Part shown: positions 1-8,000 of the stretch, one piece after another
Position numbering within the stretch: the stretch's first letter is position 1
How the letters are laid out: each line of letters starts with the position of its first letter
Notes under the pieces: generated by a model
What the model was told of the DNA's origin: nothing
What the model saw: only the letters and a program-made list of their open reading frames with translations
The model's database searches: none
Made by a program: the position numbers and the translations under genes
Assembly: GCA_963810615.1 (NCBI GenBank)
Contig: CAWEOA010000008.1
Coordinates: 930,001-994,000, forward strand
Source of the DNA: JARRQJ01 sp963810615
Lineage (GTDB): Bacteria > Pseudomonadota > Gammaproteobacteria > DRLM01
Length of the DNA stretch: 64,000 nucleotides
Direction of reading: 5' to 3'

Positions 1-380
1 GCGTGCAGTCGATCAATAACACGTGAATCGTCAGCTAAAGTCAGAATGAACTCGTAGAGTTTCCACGATTTCTGACGGTGCTCAGCAAAGCCTAGTGAAA
101 AGAAGGATGGGGGCGGGTTTTCTAAGTTATTGATATATAATATTGTAAAAACAATAGGTTGCCACTACGAGCCATGCGGTCGGTAGGTCGAATCTCTCCG
201 GTCGCGCACTTAATCAAAGAGACTGTAAATAATTTTGAAAAAAATATACCTCCCATATGTTGTCCCCTTTCAACAGGATGAAAAATAACGATCCAGGTTC
301 TTTCCCGACGGTATTTGTGGGTGGCTACGCCCTACAAACCCGTGCATCATCATCAAGTCGATCAGTGAACCCTGCGCTGA
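1..380. other. left-edge stretch without a supported gene
   Basis: This stretch is AT-rich compared with the genes that follow. A reading frame on the minus strand is open from about 165 to the left edge (55 codons), but it has no start codon and its upstream end is a TAG, so it could be a gene remnant or chance. A short segment around 180-213 resembles a tRNA T-arm, but no acceptor or anticodon partner can be found. I support nothing here as a gene. Confidence 0.3.
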
Positions 381-1853
381 TTATTTAATCTTCATCACCT
401 CCCGCTCCAACACCAACTCCAACGTATACCGCACCCCAAACCCAGTAGTAGCAGTGGCAATATGCGCCAACCCTCCCTTATTACTGGCACTCGCCAGATC
501 AAGGTGCAGCCAAGGAATCTTGTCGTCTACAAACCGATTCAAGAACCGCGCCGCGAGGATATGATCGGGATCACCTCCCAGGGTGCATTGCTTAACATCG
601 GCGATGTCGCTCTCCAGGGGTTTGTCGAAGTCGGCGTCGGTGGGGAAGGGCCATACCCGTTCGCCGGAGGCCACGCCGGCATCGATGATGGTGTTGACCA
701 GCGTGTTGCGATTGGTGAAGGCGCCGCTGTAACTCGTACCCAAGGCATAGACGCAGGTGCCGGTGAGGGTGGCGTAGTCGATGATCATGCCCGGCTTGGC
801 CTTGCTGGCCAGTGCCAGGGTGTCGGCCAGCACCATGCGGCCTTCGGCGTCGGTGTGCACGATCTCGATGGTGGTGCCGTTGAGGGCGGTGACTACGTCG
901 TTTTGTTTGTAGGCGGTGGGGCTGATCATGTTCTGTGCGATGGCCAGCCAGCAGTCCACGGGGAAATTCACCTTGAGTTGGGTGAGGGCCAGCAGGGTGC
1001 CCAGGGCCACGGCGCTGCCCGCCATGTCTTCGTGCATGCCCATCATGTGCTTCGCCGGTTTGAGGTTGTGGCCGCCGGTGTCGAAGCAGATGCCCTTACC
1101 CACCAGGGCCAGCGCCGGTTTTGCGGACTTGGTGCGGGGGGTGTAACGCAGATGGACGATGCCGTCGTCCTGGGCCGCGCCGCCTTGCGCCACGGCGAGG
1201 AAGGCGCCGGCCTTCATGCGGCGCAGGGCCTTGATGTCGTGAAATTTCATTTGCCAGCCGTGTTGCTTGGCCAGCGCCGCGATGCGCTGGCGATACCGCG
1301 CCGGGGTGAGTTCATTGGGCGGCAGCACGGTGAGGCTGCGGGCGAGGTGATTGCCTTCCGCTTCGGCCAGGGTGCGGCTGAGATCCAGTTTGTGGGCGAT
1401 CCCGTACAGCACGATGTGCTTGAGAGGCCGTTCGGGCTTGTTCTTGCTCTTGTAGCTGGGCAGGGGCGTGGCCTTGGCCAGCAAGGCCGCCACCAGTGCT
1501 TCCATCACCTGCGCGGCCAGGGTCGGCTCCACGCCGGGTGCGGCCAGGGCGATGCGGGTCGGTGCGGCGTTCCAGTGACTCGCCACCAGTTTGCGGGCCA
1601 GGGTGAGCAATTCGAAGCTGGAGATGTCGGGAGTGACGGTGGCCCAGCTGACGCGGGTGTCGCGCGCGTTGGGCAGTTCGGTGACCTGGGGGCCGTTGGC
1701 ATTGCCCAGTTTGCGGGCTCGGCGCGTGAGGATTTCTTTATAAGGGATTTGGGGCCAGTCCTTGGCCGGCAGGACCAGGATGGCGTGGTCCAAGGCGTCC
1801 AATTCCCGGGTGCTGAGTTGGTTTTTATTTTGTTTGATAAGCACTTTTTCCAT
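381..1853 (-). CDS. leucyl aminopeptidase family protein (peptidase M17)
   Basis: A 490-residue cytosolic metallo-exopeptidase expected to release N-terminal amino acids from peptides using two metal ions. The C-terminal half has the M17 signatures: GKGICFDTGG (metal-binding Lys and Asp), HEDMAGSA, and HTDAEGR near residue 333, where the family usually has NTDAEGR. The metal ligands Asp and Glu in these motifs are all present. The N-terminal third is poorly conserved, as usual for M17. Length fits the family (about 480-500). It is transcribed away from the pyruvate dehydrogenase operon, sharing a 180-bp intergenic region. Substrate preference cannot be read from the sequence. Family assignment is firm. 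Confidence 0.93.
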   Translation of the reverse strand: MEKVLIKQNKNQLSTRELDALDHAILVLPAKDWPQIPYKEILTRRARKLGNANGPQVTELPNARDTRVSWATVTPDISSFELLTLARKLVASHWNAAPTRIALAAPGVEPTLAAQVMEALVAALLAKATPLPSYKSKNKPERPLKHIVLYGIAHKLDLSRTLAEAEGNHLARSLTVLPPNELTPARYRQRIAALAKQHGWQMKFHDIKALRRMKAGAFLAVAQGGAAQDDGIVHLRYTPRTKSAKPALALVGKGICFDTGGHNLKPAKHMMGMHEDMAGSAVALGTLLALTQLKVNFPVDCWLAIAQNMISPTAYKQNDVVTALNGTTIEIVHTDAEGRMVLADTLALASKAKPGMIIDYATLTGTCVYALGTSYSGAFTNRNTLVNTIIDAGVASGERVWPFPTDADFDKPLESDIADVKQCTLGGDPDHILAARFLNRFVDDKIPWLHLDLASASNKGGLAHIATATTGFGVRYTLELVLEREVMKIK

Positions 1854-1883
1854 TATGGTGCAGTCCCTTCCCTGCGGTCTGGC

Positions 1884-1912
1884 TTGACCTGTTGGCGCAA
1901 AAACCCGATCAT
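1884..1912 (+). promoter_or_regulatory. candidate sigma-70 promoter of the pdh operon
   Basis: TTGACC at 1884-1889 and GATCAT at 1907-1912 are separated by 17 bp, facing the E1 alpha gene. The -35 matches consensus at five of six bases, the -10 at four of six. The predicted transcript would have a leader of about 115 nt. Confidence 0.35.
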
Positions 1913-1921
1913 ACCGCGTTT

Positions 1922-1964
1922 CCGCCGCCGTAAGGCAACCTAGGGGGGGCTTCGACGGCGGTGG
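1922..1964 (+). promoter_or_regulatory. stem-loop in the pdh leader
   Basis: CCGCCGCCGT (1922-1931) can pair with ACGGCGGTGG (1955-1964), nine Watson-Crick pairs and one G-U, with a 23-nt loop that includes a run of seven G. It lies between the candidate promoter and the E1 alpha start, so it would be in the mRNA leader. There is no T run after it, so it is not an obvious intrinsic terminator. Function is unknown. Confidence 0.3.
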
Positions 1965-2034
1965 CTGTCACTGTTAAGTGCCGGTTTCCAATTCATTAAC
2001 CAAATGTTTCACAAGGATCAACGTAAGGATTCCT

Positions 2035-3027
2035 ATGAATGCCGCGGATAAGAAACGGCTGCTCCGTAATATGCTCTTTGCCCGACGTTTTGAGGAACGT
2101 TGTTACGAGGCGTATGTAGAGCGCAAAATTGGCGGTTTTTTACACCTGTATCCCGGTCAAGAGGCCTGTGTCCATGGTGTCATGGCGGCGGCCCGCCCGG
2201 GTCATGATTACGTCATCACCGGCTATCGCGACCACGTCCACGCCATCCTGTGCGGCTCCGATCCCAAAGAGGTGATGGCCGAGCTGTACGGCAAGGAGAC
2301 CGGCTCCAGCAAGGGGCGCGGCGGTTCCATGCATATCTTCGACGGCGCGAAGCACTTCATGGGCGGTTACGCCCTGGTGGGCGGTCCCTTCCCCCTGGCG
2401 GTGGGTATGGCCAAGGCCATCAAGATGAAGGGCGGCGACGAGATCTCCATCTGTTTCCTGGGCGATGCCGCCAACAACCAGGGCACCTTCCACGAGTCCA
2501 TGAACATGGCGAGCCTGTGGGAGCTGCCGGTGTTGTACGTGTGCGAGAACAATCTCTACGGCATCGGTACCCGCATCGACCGTTCCACCGCGGTGGTGGA
2601 TCAGTACAAGCGCGTGGTCGGTTACAACATCCCCGCGGTGCAGACCGACGGCCAGGACGTGGAGAAGGTCTATGAGGCGGCCAAGGTTGCCGTGGAGCAC
2701 GTGCGCTCCGGCAAGGGTCCGTACTTCCTCGAGCTGATGACCTACCGCTACCGCGGCCATTCCATGTCCGATTCCAACGCCTACCGCGCCAAGGAAGAAG
2801 AACGCATGTGGAGCAAGCGCGATCCCATCATCATGCTGCGCGACCGTCTCATCGAGGCGAAGACCATCACCATGAACGACTACAAAGAGATGGATGACGA
2901 AGTCTTGGAAGAGATCGAAAACGAGATCATCAAGTTCGCCGAGGAATCGCCGGAGCCCAAGCTGGAAGAGTTGGAGAAGTATGTGCTGGGGGAAAACGAT
3001 CCCTACGTACACGGAGGGGCGCACTGA
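2035..3027 (+). CDS. pdhA: pyruvate dehydrogenase E1 component, alpha subunit
   Basis: Thiamine-diphosphate enzyme subunit that, with E1 beta, decarboxylates pyruvate and acetylates the lipoyl group of E2. I place the start at ATG 2035 (330 residues) because AAGGA lies 5 nt upstream; an in-frame start at 1978 lacks a good site. The ThDP motif is GDA at 143-145 followed after 26 residues by NN at 172-173; the canonical motif is GDG, so the last Gly is Ala. The conserved YRYRGHSMSD loop is present near residue 240. It overlaps E1 beta by one base and heads a three-gene operon. The split E1 is unlike the single-chain AceE of most gammaproteobacteria. A branched-chain or acetoin E1 alpha is possible but fits less well. 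Confidence 0.92.
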   Translation: MNAADKKRLLRNMLFARRFEERCYEAYVERKIGGFLHLYPGQEACVHGVMAAARPGHDYVITGYRDHVHAILCGSDPKEVMAELYGKETGSSKGRGGSMHIFDGAKHFMGGYALVGGPFPLAVGMAKAIKMKGGDEISICFLGDAANNQGTFHESMNMASLWELPVLYVCENNLYGIGTRIDRSTAVVDQYKRVVGYNIPAVQTDGQDVEKVYEAAKVAVEHVRSGKGPYFLELMTYRYRGHSMSDSNAYRAKEEERMWSKRDPIIMLRDRLIEAKTITMNDYKEMDDEVLEEIENEIIKFAEESPEPKLEELEKYVLGENDPYVHGGAH

Positions 3028-4007
3028 TGGCGATCATGATGTATTGGGAAGCGATCCGCCGCGCCCACGATGAGGAAATGAGCCGTGACCCGCTGGTGAT
3101 CTGCATGGGCGAGGACATCGGTGTGGTGGGCGGCACCTACAAGGCCACCCAGGGGCTGTTCGACAAATACGGACCGGAGCGGGTGATCGATACCCCCATC
3201 AGCGAAAACAGTTACACCGGTCTCGGCATCGGCGCCTCCTTCCTCGGAGTGCGGCCCATCATCGAGATCATGTCGGTGAACTTCGCCTGGCTGGCCACCG
3301 ACCAGATCGTCAACGCCGCCGCCAAGGTGCGTTACATGTCCGGCGGCCAATTGACCGCGCCGGTGGTGATCCGCTCGCCGGGCGGTACCGCCCATCAATT
3401 GGGTGCGCAGCACTCGGCGCGCATGGAAAAGGTGTTCATGGGTATCGCCGGCCTGCGGGTGGTGACGCCGTCCAGCCCCAAGCAGGCCTACGGTCTGCTC
3501 AAGTCCGCGGTGCGCTGCAACGATCCGGTGTTCATCAACGAACACGAACTCATGTACAACATGAAGGGCGAGGTGCCCGACGCCGAATTCTTCCATCCCC
3601 TGGAAGGTTCCGAGGTTGCCCGTCCCGGCAAGGACATCACCCTGTTCGGCTACAATATCTCCGTGCACTGGTGTATGCAGGCCGCGGAGCAGCTGGCCAA
3701 GGAATACGGTATCGATGCCGAGGTGGTGGATCTCTATTCCTTGAATCCCCTGGATCGCGCCGGCATCAAGAAATCAGTGGGCAAGACCCATCGCGCCGTG
3801 GTAGTGGAAGAGGCGGAGGCGCCGGTGGGCGTCGGTTCGGAGGTCATCGCCATCATCAACGAAGAATGTTTCTTCGACCTGGATGAGGCGCCGGTACGGG
3901 TCTCGGCGGCGAACGTGCCGATCCCTTACAATCATCATCTGGAAAAGGCCGCGATCCCCAACGCCAAGCGGGTGGTCGAGGCGGTGCGTAAGATATTTGG
4001 AAAATAG
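3027..4007 (+). CDS. pdhB: pyruvate dehydrogenase E1 component, beta subunit
   Basis: 326-residue partner of E1 alpha; it supplies the pyrimidine-binding half of the ThDP site in the alpha2beta2 heterotetramer. The family is recognised from the N-terminal MGEDIG and the GTYKATQGL segment, the DTPISEN motif, the HSAR-containing segment and the C-terminal half with the VVEEAEAPVGVGSE stretch. The start codon overlaps the stop of pdhA (TGATG) with GGAGG about 10 nt upstream, so the two are translationally coupled. The 99-bp gap to the E2-E3 gene holds short AGCT repeats but no clear terminator. Confidence 0.93.
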   Translation: MAIMMYWEAIRRAHDEEMSRDPLVICMGEDIGVVGGTYKATQGLFDKYGPERVIDTPISENSYTGLGIGASFLGVRPIIEIMSVNFAWLATDQIVNAAAKVRYMSGGQLTAPVVIRSPGGTAHQLGAQHSARMEKVFMGIAGLRVVTPSSPKQAYGLLKSAVRCNDPVFINEHELMYNMKGEVPDAEFFHPLEGSEVARPGKDITLFGYNISVHWCMQAAEQLAKEYGIDAEVVDLYSLNPLDRAGIKKSVGKTHRAVVVEEAEAPVGVGSEVIAIINEECFFDLDEAPVRVSAANVPIPYNHHLEKAAIPNAKRVVEAVRKIFGK

Positions 4008-4013
4008 ATGATT

Positions 4014-4045
4014 TCAGCTAAAAGCTAACAGCTGAAAGCTTTAAG
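4014..4045. repeat. short AGCT-containing repeats between pdhB and the E2-E3 gene
   Basis: AGCTAAAAGCT and AGCTGAAAGCT follow each other here, and related AAGCT/CAGCT words recur at 4075-4095. The stretch can form small hairpins. It looks like degenerate intergenic repeat material; any effect on the relative expression of E1 and E2-E3 is a guess. Confidence 0.35.
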
Positions 4046-4106
4046 CCCAAGGCATAAAGTGCGGCTCTTAGTTTTAAGCTTGTGACTCGCAGCTTGAGGC
4101 CAGTTA

Positions 4107-7100
4107 ATGTCCGAACCCTACGTAATCAAGATGCCGCAGCTCTCCGATACCATGACCGAAGGTGTGGTGGTGAGCTGGGAAAAGAATATCGGTGACAAGA
4201 TCAGCCGCGGCGATATCGTCGCCACGGTGGAGACCGACAAGGCGGTGATGGATGTGGAGGTGTTCCGCGACGGTTATCTGTCCGGGCCCATCACGCCGGC
4301 GGACGCCACCGTGCCGGTGGGCGAGGCCATCGCCTATCTGGTGGAGAGTGCCGAGCTGGTGCAAAGTGGTGAAGGCGCCGCGGCTCCCGTTAAGGCTGCC
4401 GCTGCTGCAGCACCTCCCGCCCAGCCCGTTGCTGCGGCCGCGACGCCTGCCGAGGAACCGGCTGCCGCTCCTCATAATGATGCTCCCGCCGCTGGCGGTG
4501 TCGAGGAAGCCGCAGCGCCCGCCGGCGCCACCTATACCGTCAAGATGCCGCAGCTCTCCGACACCATGACCGAAGGTTTGGTGGTGAGTTGGGAGAAGAA
4601 TGTCGGGGATAAGATCGCGCGCGGCGACATCGTCGCTACGGTGGAGACCGACAAGGCGGTGATGGACGTGGAGGTATTCCGCGAGGGTTATCTCTCCGGT
4701 CCGCGCACCGAGGTGGACAGCGTTGTCCCGGTGGGCGGCGTGCTGGCCTATCTGGTAGAGAGCGCCGAACAGGTGCAGCAGGGCAGCATCGCCGCCGGTG
4801 CCGCCCCGGCGCAATCACAGGGTGCCGCCGCTGCGGCACCGACAGCCGCGCCGGTCAAACGTGAAGCCGCCGCCGCACCGAAGCTCTCCGGCACCGCCAA
4901 ACCGGTGGCGCGTCCCGACAACAAACAGGCCACGCCTTACGCCCGCAAGCTGGCGGGGGAGTTGCACGTCAATCTCAATAATGTACGCGGCACCGGACCC
5001 AACGCCGTGATTACCGGCGACGATGTTCTGCACGCGCAACCGGTGCATCGCGCCGCCGAGATGGTGGCGCCGGTTCCCGCCCACATCATGCCCGAGGTGC
5101 AGGTGCCGGGCGACGGCCGGCCCATGAGTTCCATGGAGAAGGCGGTCAGCCATTCCATGACCGCGTCCTTGACCATGCCGACCTTCCGCGTGTCGGTGAA
5201 CGCTCAGCCCGGGGCCTTGATCAAGGCCGCCAAGAAAAAGGGCGTGTCGGTGACCGTGGCCATCGCCAAGGCCTGCGCCGAGGCGATCAAGAAAAATCCG
5301 CGCATCAACTGGTGTTATCAGCCGGTGGACAAACTGGTGGAACGCGACACCATAGACATCGGTATGGCGGTGGCCGCCGACGGCGGCGGTCTGGTGGTGC
5401 CGGTGTTGCGCCACTGCGAATCCAAGAGCCTGGAAGAATTGAACGAGGCCTGGGGCGGCCTGGTGGAGCGCGCCCGCAAGCGCCGTCTCGCCCCCGAGGA
5501 ATACGCCAACCCCACCTTCATGGTCTCCAACATGGGCATGATGGGCGTTACTTATTTCGATGCCATCCCGACGCCGGGTACGGCGGCGATCCTGGCGATT
5601 TCCACGGCGGGTAAGGACGGCATGCCGCTGACGGTCACTGCCGATCATCGCGTGGCCAACGGCGCCGAGGTGGCGGTGTTTCTCACTACCCTCAAGACCG
5701 TGATCGAACAGCCTGAAGAGTGGATGGGGCCCATGGGTCCGGCCATCCCCGATGGCGATTGGGATTATGACGTGGTGGTGATCGGCGGCGGACCGGGCGG
5801 TGAAGACTGCGCCCGCGACTTGGCCGAGCACGGCATCAAGGTGGCGATGATCAACGACGCGCCCTTCCCCGGCGGCGAGTGCCTGTGGCGCGGTTGCATT
5901 CCCTCCAAGGCCTGGCGCGCCGCGGCGGACCGTATGCGTGATCGCATTCACGACGAACACCTGGGCGTGGAAGGCACCACCGAAGCGCGCTTGAGTTGGG
6001 AGAAATTGGAAAAGACCCGCCGCAATGTTTTAGAAACCCGCGGCGAGATGGCGCTCAAGACCGACACCGGCGTCAAGATCAAGGTCATACAGGGCTATGC
6101 CCATTTCGAGACCGACCATCGCGTGTTCGTCGATACCTCGGGCAATAATGACGAGCGTCACGCCCGCGCCAAACCCGGCGATCGCGGCAAGGGCGAACAC
6201 ATCACCTTCGGCTGCGCGGTGATTGCCACCGGCGCGCCGCCCTTCGTGCCGCCCATCCCCGGTGCTCGCGAGGGTCTGGAAAGTGGTGGTGTGATTACCT
6301 CCGACACCGTGTGGTGGCTGAAGGACGTGCCCAAGTCCCTGACAGTGATCGGCGGCGGCGCCATCGGGGTGGAAATGGCGCAGATCTTCCAGGATTTCGG
6401 TACCGAGGTGGTGCTGGTGGAGGCGCAGCCGCGCATCCTCGCCGAGGTGGAACCGGAGATTGCCAAGAACCTCACTCAGATCCTCAACGACGATCCGCGC
6501 CTGACCATACACACCGGCGCCAAGGTCGGCGAGATCAAGGGCAAGCCCGGCAAGATGCAGCTCAGCTTCGAGGACGGCGAAGGCAAGAAGAATAACGTGG
6601 TATGCGATTACGTGCTGGTGGCCACCGGCAAGCGTCCGGTGCTGGAACCCTTGGAACTGAATAACGCCGGTGTGGCGGTGGACAAGGGTGTGATCAAGGT
6701 CGACGCGCGCGGCCGCAGCAGCGTCCCACACATCTTTGCCGTGGGCGATGTGATCGGCGGTTACATGCTGGCCCATACCGCCGGCCAGCAAGGCCGGGTC
6801 GCCGCCGCCAATATCCTCGGCGAGGATATGCGATACGACCAGGATAAGGACTGCGGCGTGATCTTCACCCGTCCCGAGGCGGCCTTCGTCGGTCTGTCCG
6901 TGGAACAGGCCAAGGCCAAGGGCATCGACGCCGTGGAGGTGAAGGTGCCCATGGCGGTCGACGCCAAGGCCATGATCACCGACGAGACCCTGGGCCTGAT
7001 CAAGATCGTCGCCGACAAGCAGAGCCGCCGTATCATCGGCGTGCATTTCCTTGCCGACCACGCCGACACCCTGATCGGCGAGGCGGTGATGATGGTGTCC

Positions 7101-7229
7101 GCCAATATGACCCTGGAGCAGGTGGGCCAGGCCATCCATCCCCATCCCACCCAGACCGAATTGTTCGGGGAGATGGCGCGCCGCCTGTTGTCGCGATTGC
7201 GGCGCAGCGCCAAGGCTAAAGGCAAATAG
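4107..7229 (+). CDS. fused pyruvate dehydrogenase E2 (acetyltransferase) and E3 (dihydrolipoamide dehydrogenase)
   Basis: A 1040-residue protein joining two normally separate enzymes. Order: lipoyl domain 1 (1-80, lipoylated Lys45 in ETDKA), Ala/Pro linker, lipoyl domain 2 (about 142-220, Lys183), second Ala/Pro linker, peripheral-subunit-binding domain (about 274-310), E2 catalytic domain (about 340-545), then after a very short join a complete FAD-dependent E3 (about 552-1035). E3 shows GGGPGG for FAD, the redox pair Cys592/Cys597 in ECLWRGC, a NAD site with GGGAIG, and the HPHPTQTE His-Glu pair near 1010. The E2 active-site His514 is present, but the usual DHRxxDG reads DHRVANG, so the Asp is Asn518. 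I find no stop or frameshift at the junction, so the fusion looks genuine. Confidence 0.93.
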   Translation: MSEPYVIKMPQLSDTMTEGVVVSWEKNIGDKISRGDIVATVETDKAVMDVEVFRDGYLSGPITPADATVPVGEAIAYLVESAELVQSGEGAAAPVKAAAAAAPPAQPVAAAATPAEEPAAAPHNDAPAAGGVEEAAAPAGATYTVKMPQLSDTMTEGLVVSWEKNVGDKIARGDIVATVETDKAVMDVEVFREGYLSGPRTEVDSVVPVGGVLAYLVESAEQVQQGSIAAGAAPAQSQGAAAAAPTAAPVKREAAAAPKLSGTAKPVARPDNKQATPYARKLAGELHVNLNNVRGTGPNAVITGDDVLHAQPVHRAAEMVAPVPAHIMPEVQVPGDGRPMSSMEKAVSHSMTASLTMPTFRVSVNAQPGALIKAAKKKGVSVTVAIAKACAEAIKKNPRINWCYQPVDKLVERDTIDIGMAVAADGGGLVVPVLRHCESKSLEELNEAWGGLVERARKRRLAPEEYANPTFMVSNMGMMGVTYFDAIPTPGTAAILAISTAGKDGMPLTVTADHRVANGAEVAVFLTTLKTVIEQPEEWMGPMGPAIPDGDWDYDVVVIGGGPGGEDCARDLAEHGIKVAMINDAPFPGGECLWRGCIPSKAWRAAADRMRDRIHDEHLGVEGTTEARLSWEKLEKTRRNVLETRGEMALKTDTGVKIKVIQGYAHFETDHRVFVDTSGNNDERHARAKPGDRGKGEHITFGCAVIATGAPPFVPPIPGAREGLESGGVITSDTVWWLKDVPKSLTVIGGGAIGVEMAQIFQDFGTEVVLVEAQPRILAEVEPEIAKNLTQILNDDPRLTIHTGAKVGEIKGKPGKMQLSFEDGEGKKNNVVCDYVLVATGKRPVLEPLELNNAGVAVDKGVIKVDARGRSSVPHIFAVGDVIGGYMLAHTAGQQGRVAAANILGEDMRYDQDKDCGVIFTRPEAAFVGLSVEQAKAKGIDAVEVKVPMAVDAKAMITDETLGLIKIVADKQSRRIIGVHFLADHADTLIGEAVMMVSANMTLEQVGQAIHPHPTQTELFGEMARRLLSRLRRSAKAKGK

Positions 7230-7619
7230 TTCGCGCTTCTCCCTTCCCTCCGAGAGAGGGTTGGGGTGAGGGGAGAGTCGCTGTGAAAAATTCCCTCATC
7301 CTGCGCCGAGGTTCCGGGGAGGGATAGAGCCCGGCACGTTGCCGGTACATTTTGGTCTGCTCGGTAATCGTATGCAACTCGCGTCTTCCAATCACACGTA
7401 GCTCTAGCGTTTAAGCTTTGCCTCAAATCCGTAGACCGTGCTTTTATCGCCATCATATATTCCCAAGGTGGGCGCTCGCGTGATTTCACAATCACATACA
7501 TTCGCACAGCTTATGCCTATCGACAGGCTACGGGCGCTCGATTACATTGGACTGTGCGTCGACCATACCGGTCGGCGTGCGGACGATTTCTCATTCTTTG
7601 AGTTATTAAGGAGCTTTCC
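7230..7619. repeat. intergenic region with a CTCTCCC/GGGTTGGGGTGAGGG-type repeat
   Basis: At 7237-7277, just after the E2-E3 stop, is a C-rich then G-rich sequence with the internal palindrome CCCTCCGAGAGAGGG. This resembles a dispersed proteobacterial REP-like sequence and may act as a transcript end. The remaining 340 bp up to the next gene hold no other supported feature. Confidence 0.45.
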
Positions 7620-7934
7620 ATGAAGAACATTGCACTGGGCGCAGCGCTGGCCCTTACCTTTCTGTCTTGGTCCGTCGTCGCGGAGGAGCAAGGCGCTATG
7701 CATGGAAAGGCACCCACGGAAGAGCAGTGCAAGGCTATGGCCGTACAGCACGGTATGAAGGGGGAGAAGGTGGATGCCTGGGTAAAAAAATGCCTGGAGA
7801 TGTCGGAGAAGATGAAAAGCGACAGAGGGATGGGCGACAACAACGATATGAATGACATGAACGATACGAGTGACGATAACGACATGCAGGATCCGGAGGA
7901 CAGCGACAGCGGTATGCGTGGTGACGATAAATAA
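7620..7934 (+). CDS. small secreted protein with acidic Asp/Asn/Met-rich tail
   Basis: 104 residues. The first 21 residues form a signal peptide (MKN, a hydrophobic core, cleavage likely after VVA), so the product is expected in the periplasm or outside. The middle contains two cysteines (CKAMAV and KKCLEM) that could form a disulfide. The last 35 residues are dominated by D, N, M, S and G (DNNDMNDMNDTSDDNDM) and are probably disordered and possibly metal-binding. AAGGAG lies 7 nt before the ATG. A hairpin follows the stop. I do not recognise the family; function unknown. Confidence 0.75.
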   Translation: MKNIALGAALALTFLSWSVVAEEQGAMHGKAPTEEQCKAMAVQHGMKGEKVDAWVKKCLEMSEKMKSDRGMGDNNDMNDMNDTSDDNDMQDPEDSDSGMRGDDK

Positions 7935-7940
7935 TATTCC

Positions 7941-7968
7941 GCCGCTGCGATCGTCCGGTCGCGGCGGC
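7941..7968. terminator. hairpin between convergent genes
   Basis: GCCGCTGCGA (7941-7950) pairs with TCGCGGCGGC (7959-7968), nine of ten pairs with an 8-nt loop, 7 nt after the stop of the secreted protein and 33 nt after the stop of the sigma-54 activator on the other strand. There is no T run, so termination efficiency is uncertain. Confidence 0.5.
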
Positions 7969-8000
7969 GTGTTCTCAGCTGAACATTGGTTTGAAACCTA

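Noticed and set aside
1..165. Open minus-strand frame running off the left edge, with protein-like text
   Set aside because: No start codon is available before the upstream TAG, and 55 open codons in AT-rich sequence is not beyond chance.
180..213. Sequence resembling a tRNA T-arm (GGTAGGTCGAATCTCTCCGGTC)-like region
   Set aside because: No D-arm, anticodon arm or acceptor stem could be matched around it, so not a tRNA gene.
462..1943. A 493-codon frame on the strand opposite the aminopeptidase
   Set aside because: It mirrors the aminopeptidase codons, is rich in Gly, His and Val without domain pattern, and the opposite strand has complete M17 motifs. The same applies to long antisense frames over pdhA, tamB, hemN and others.
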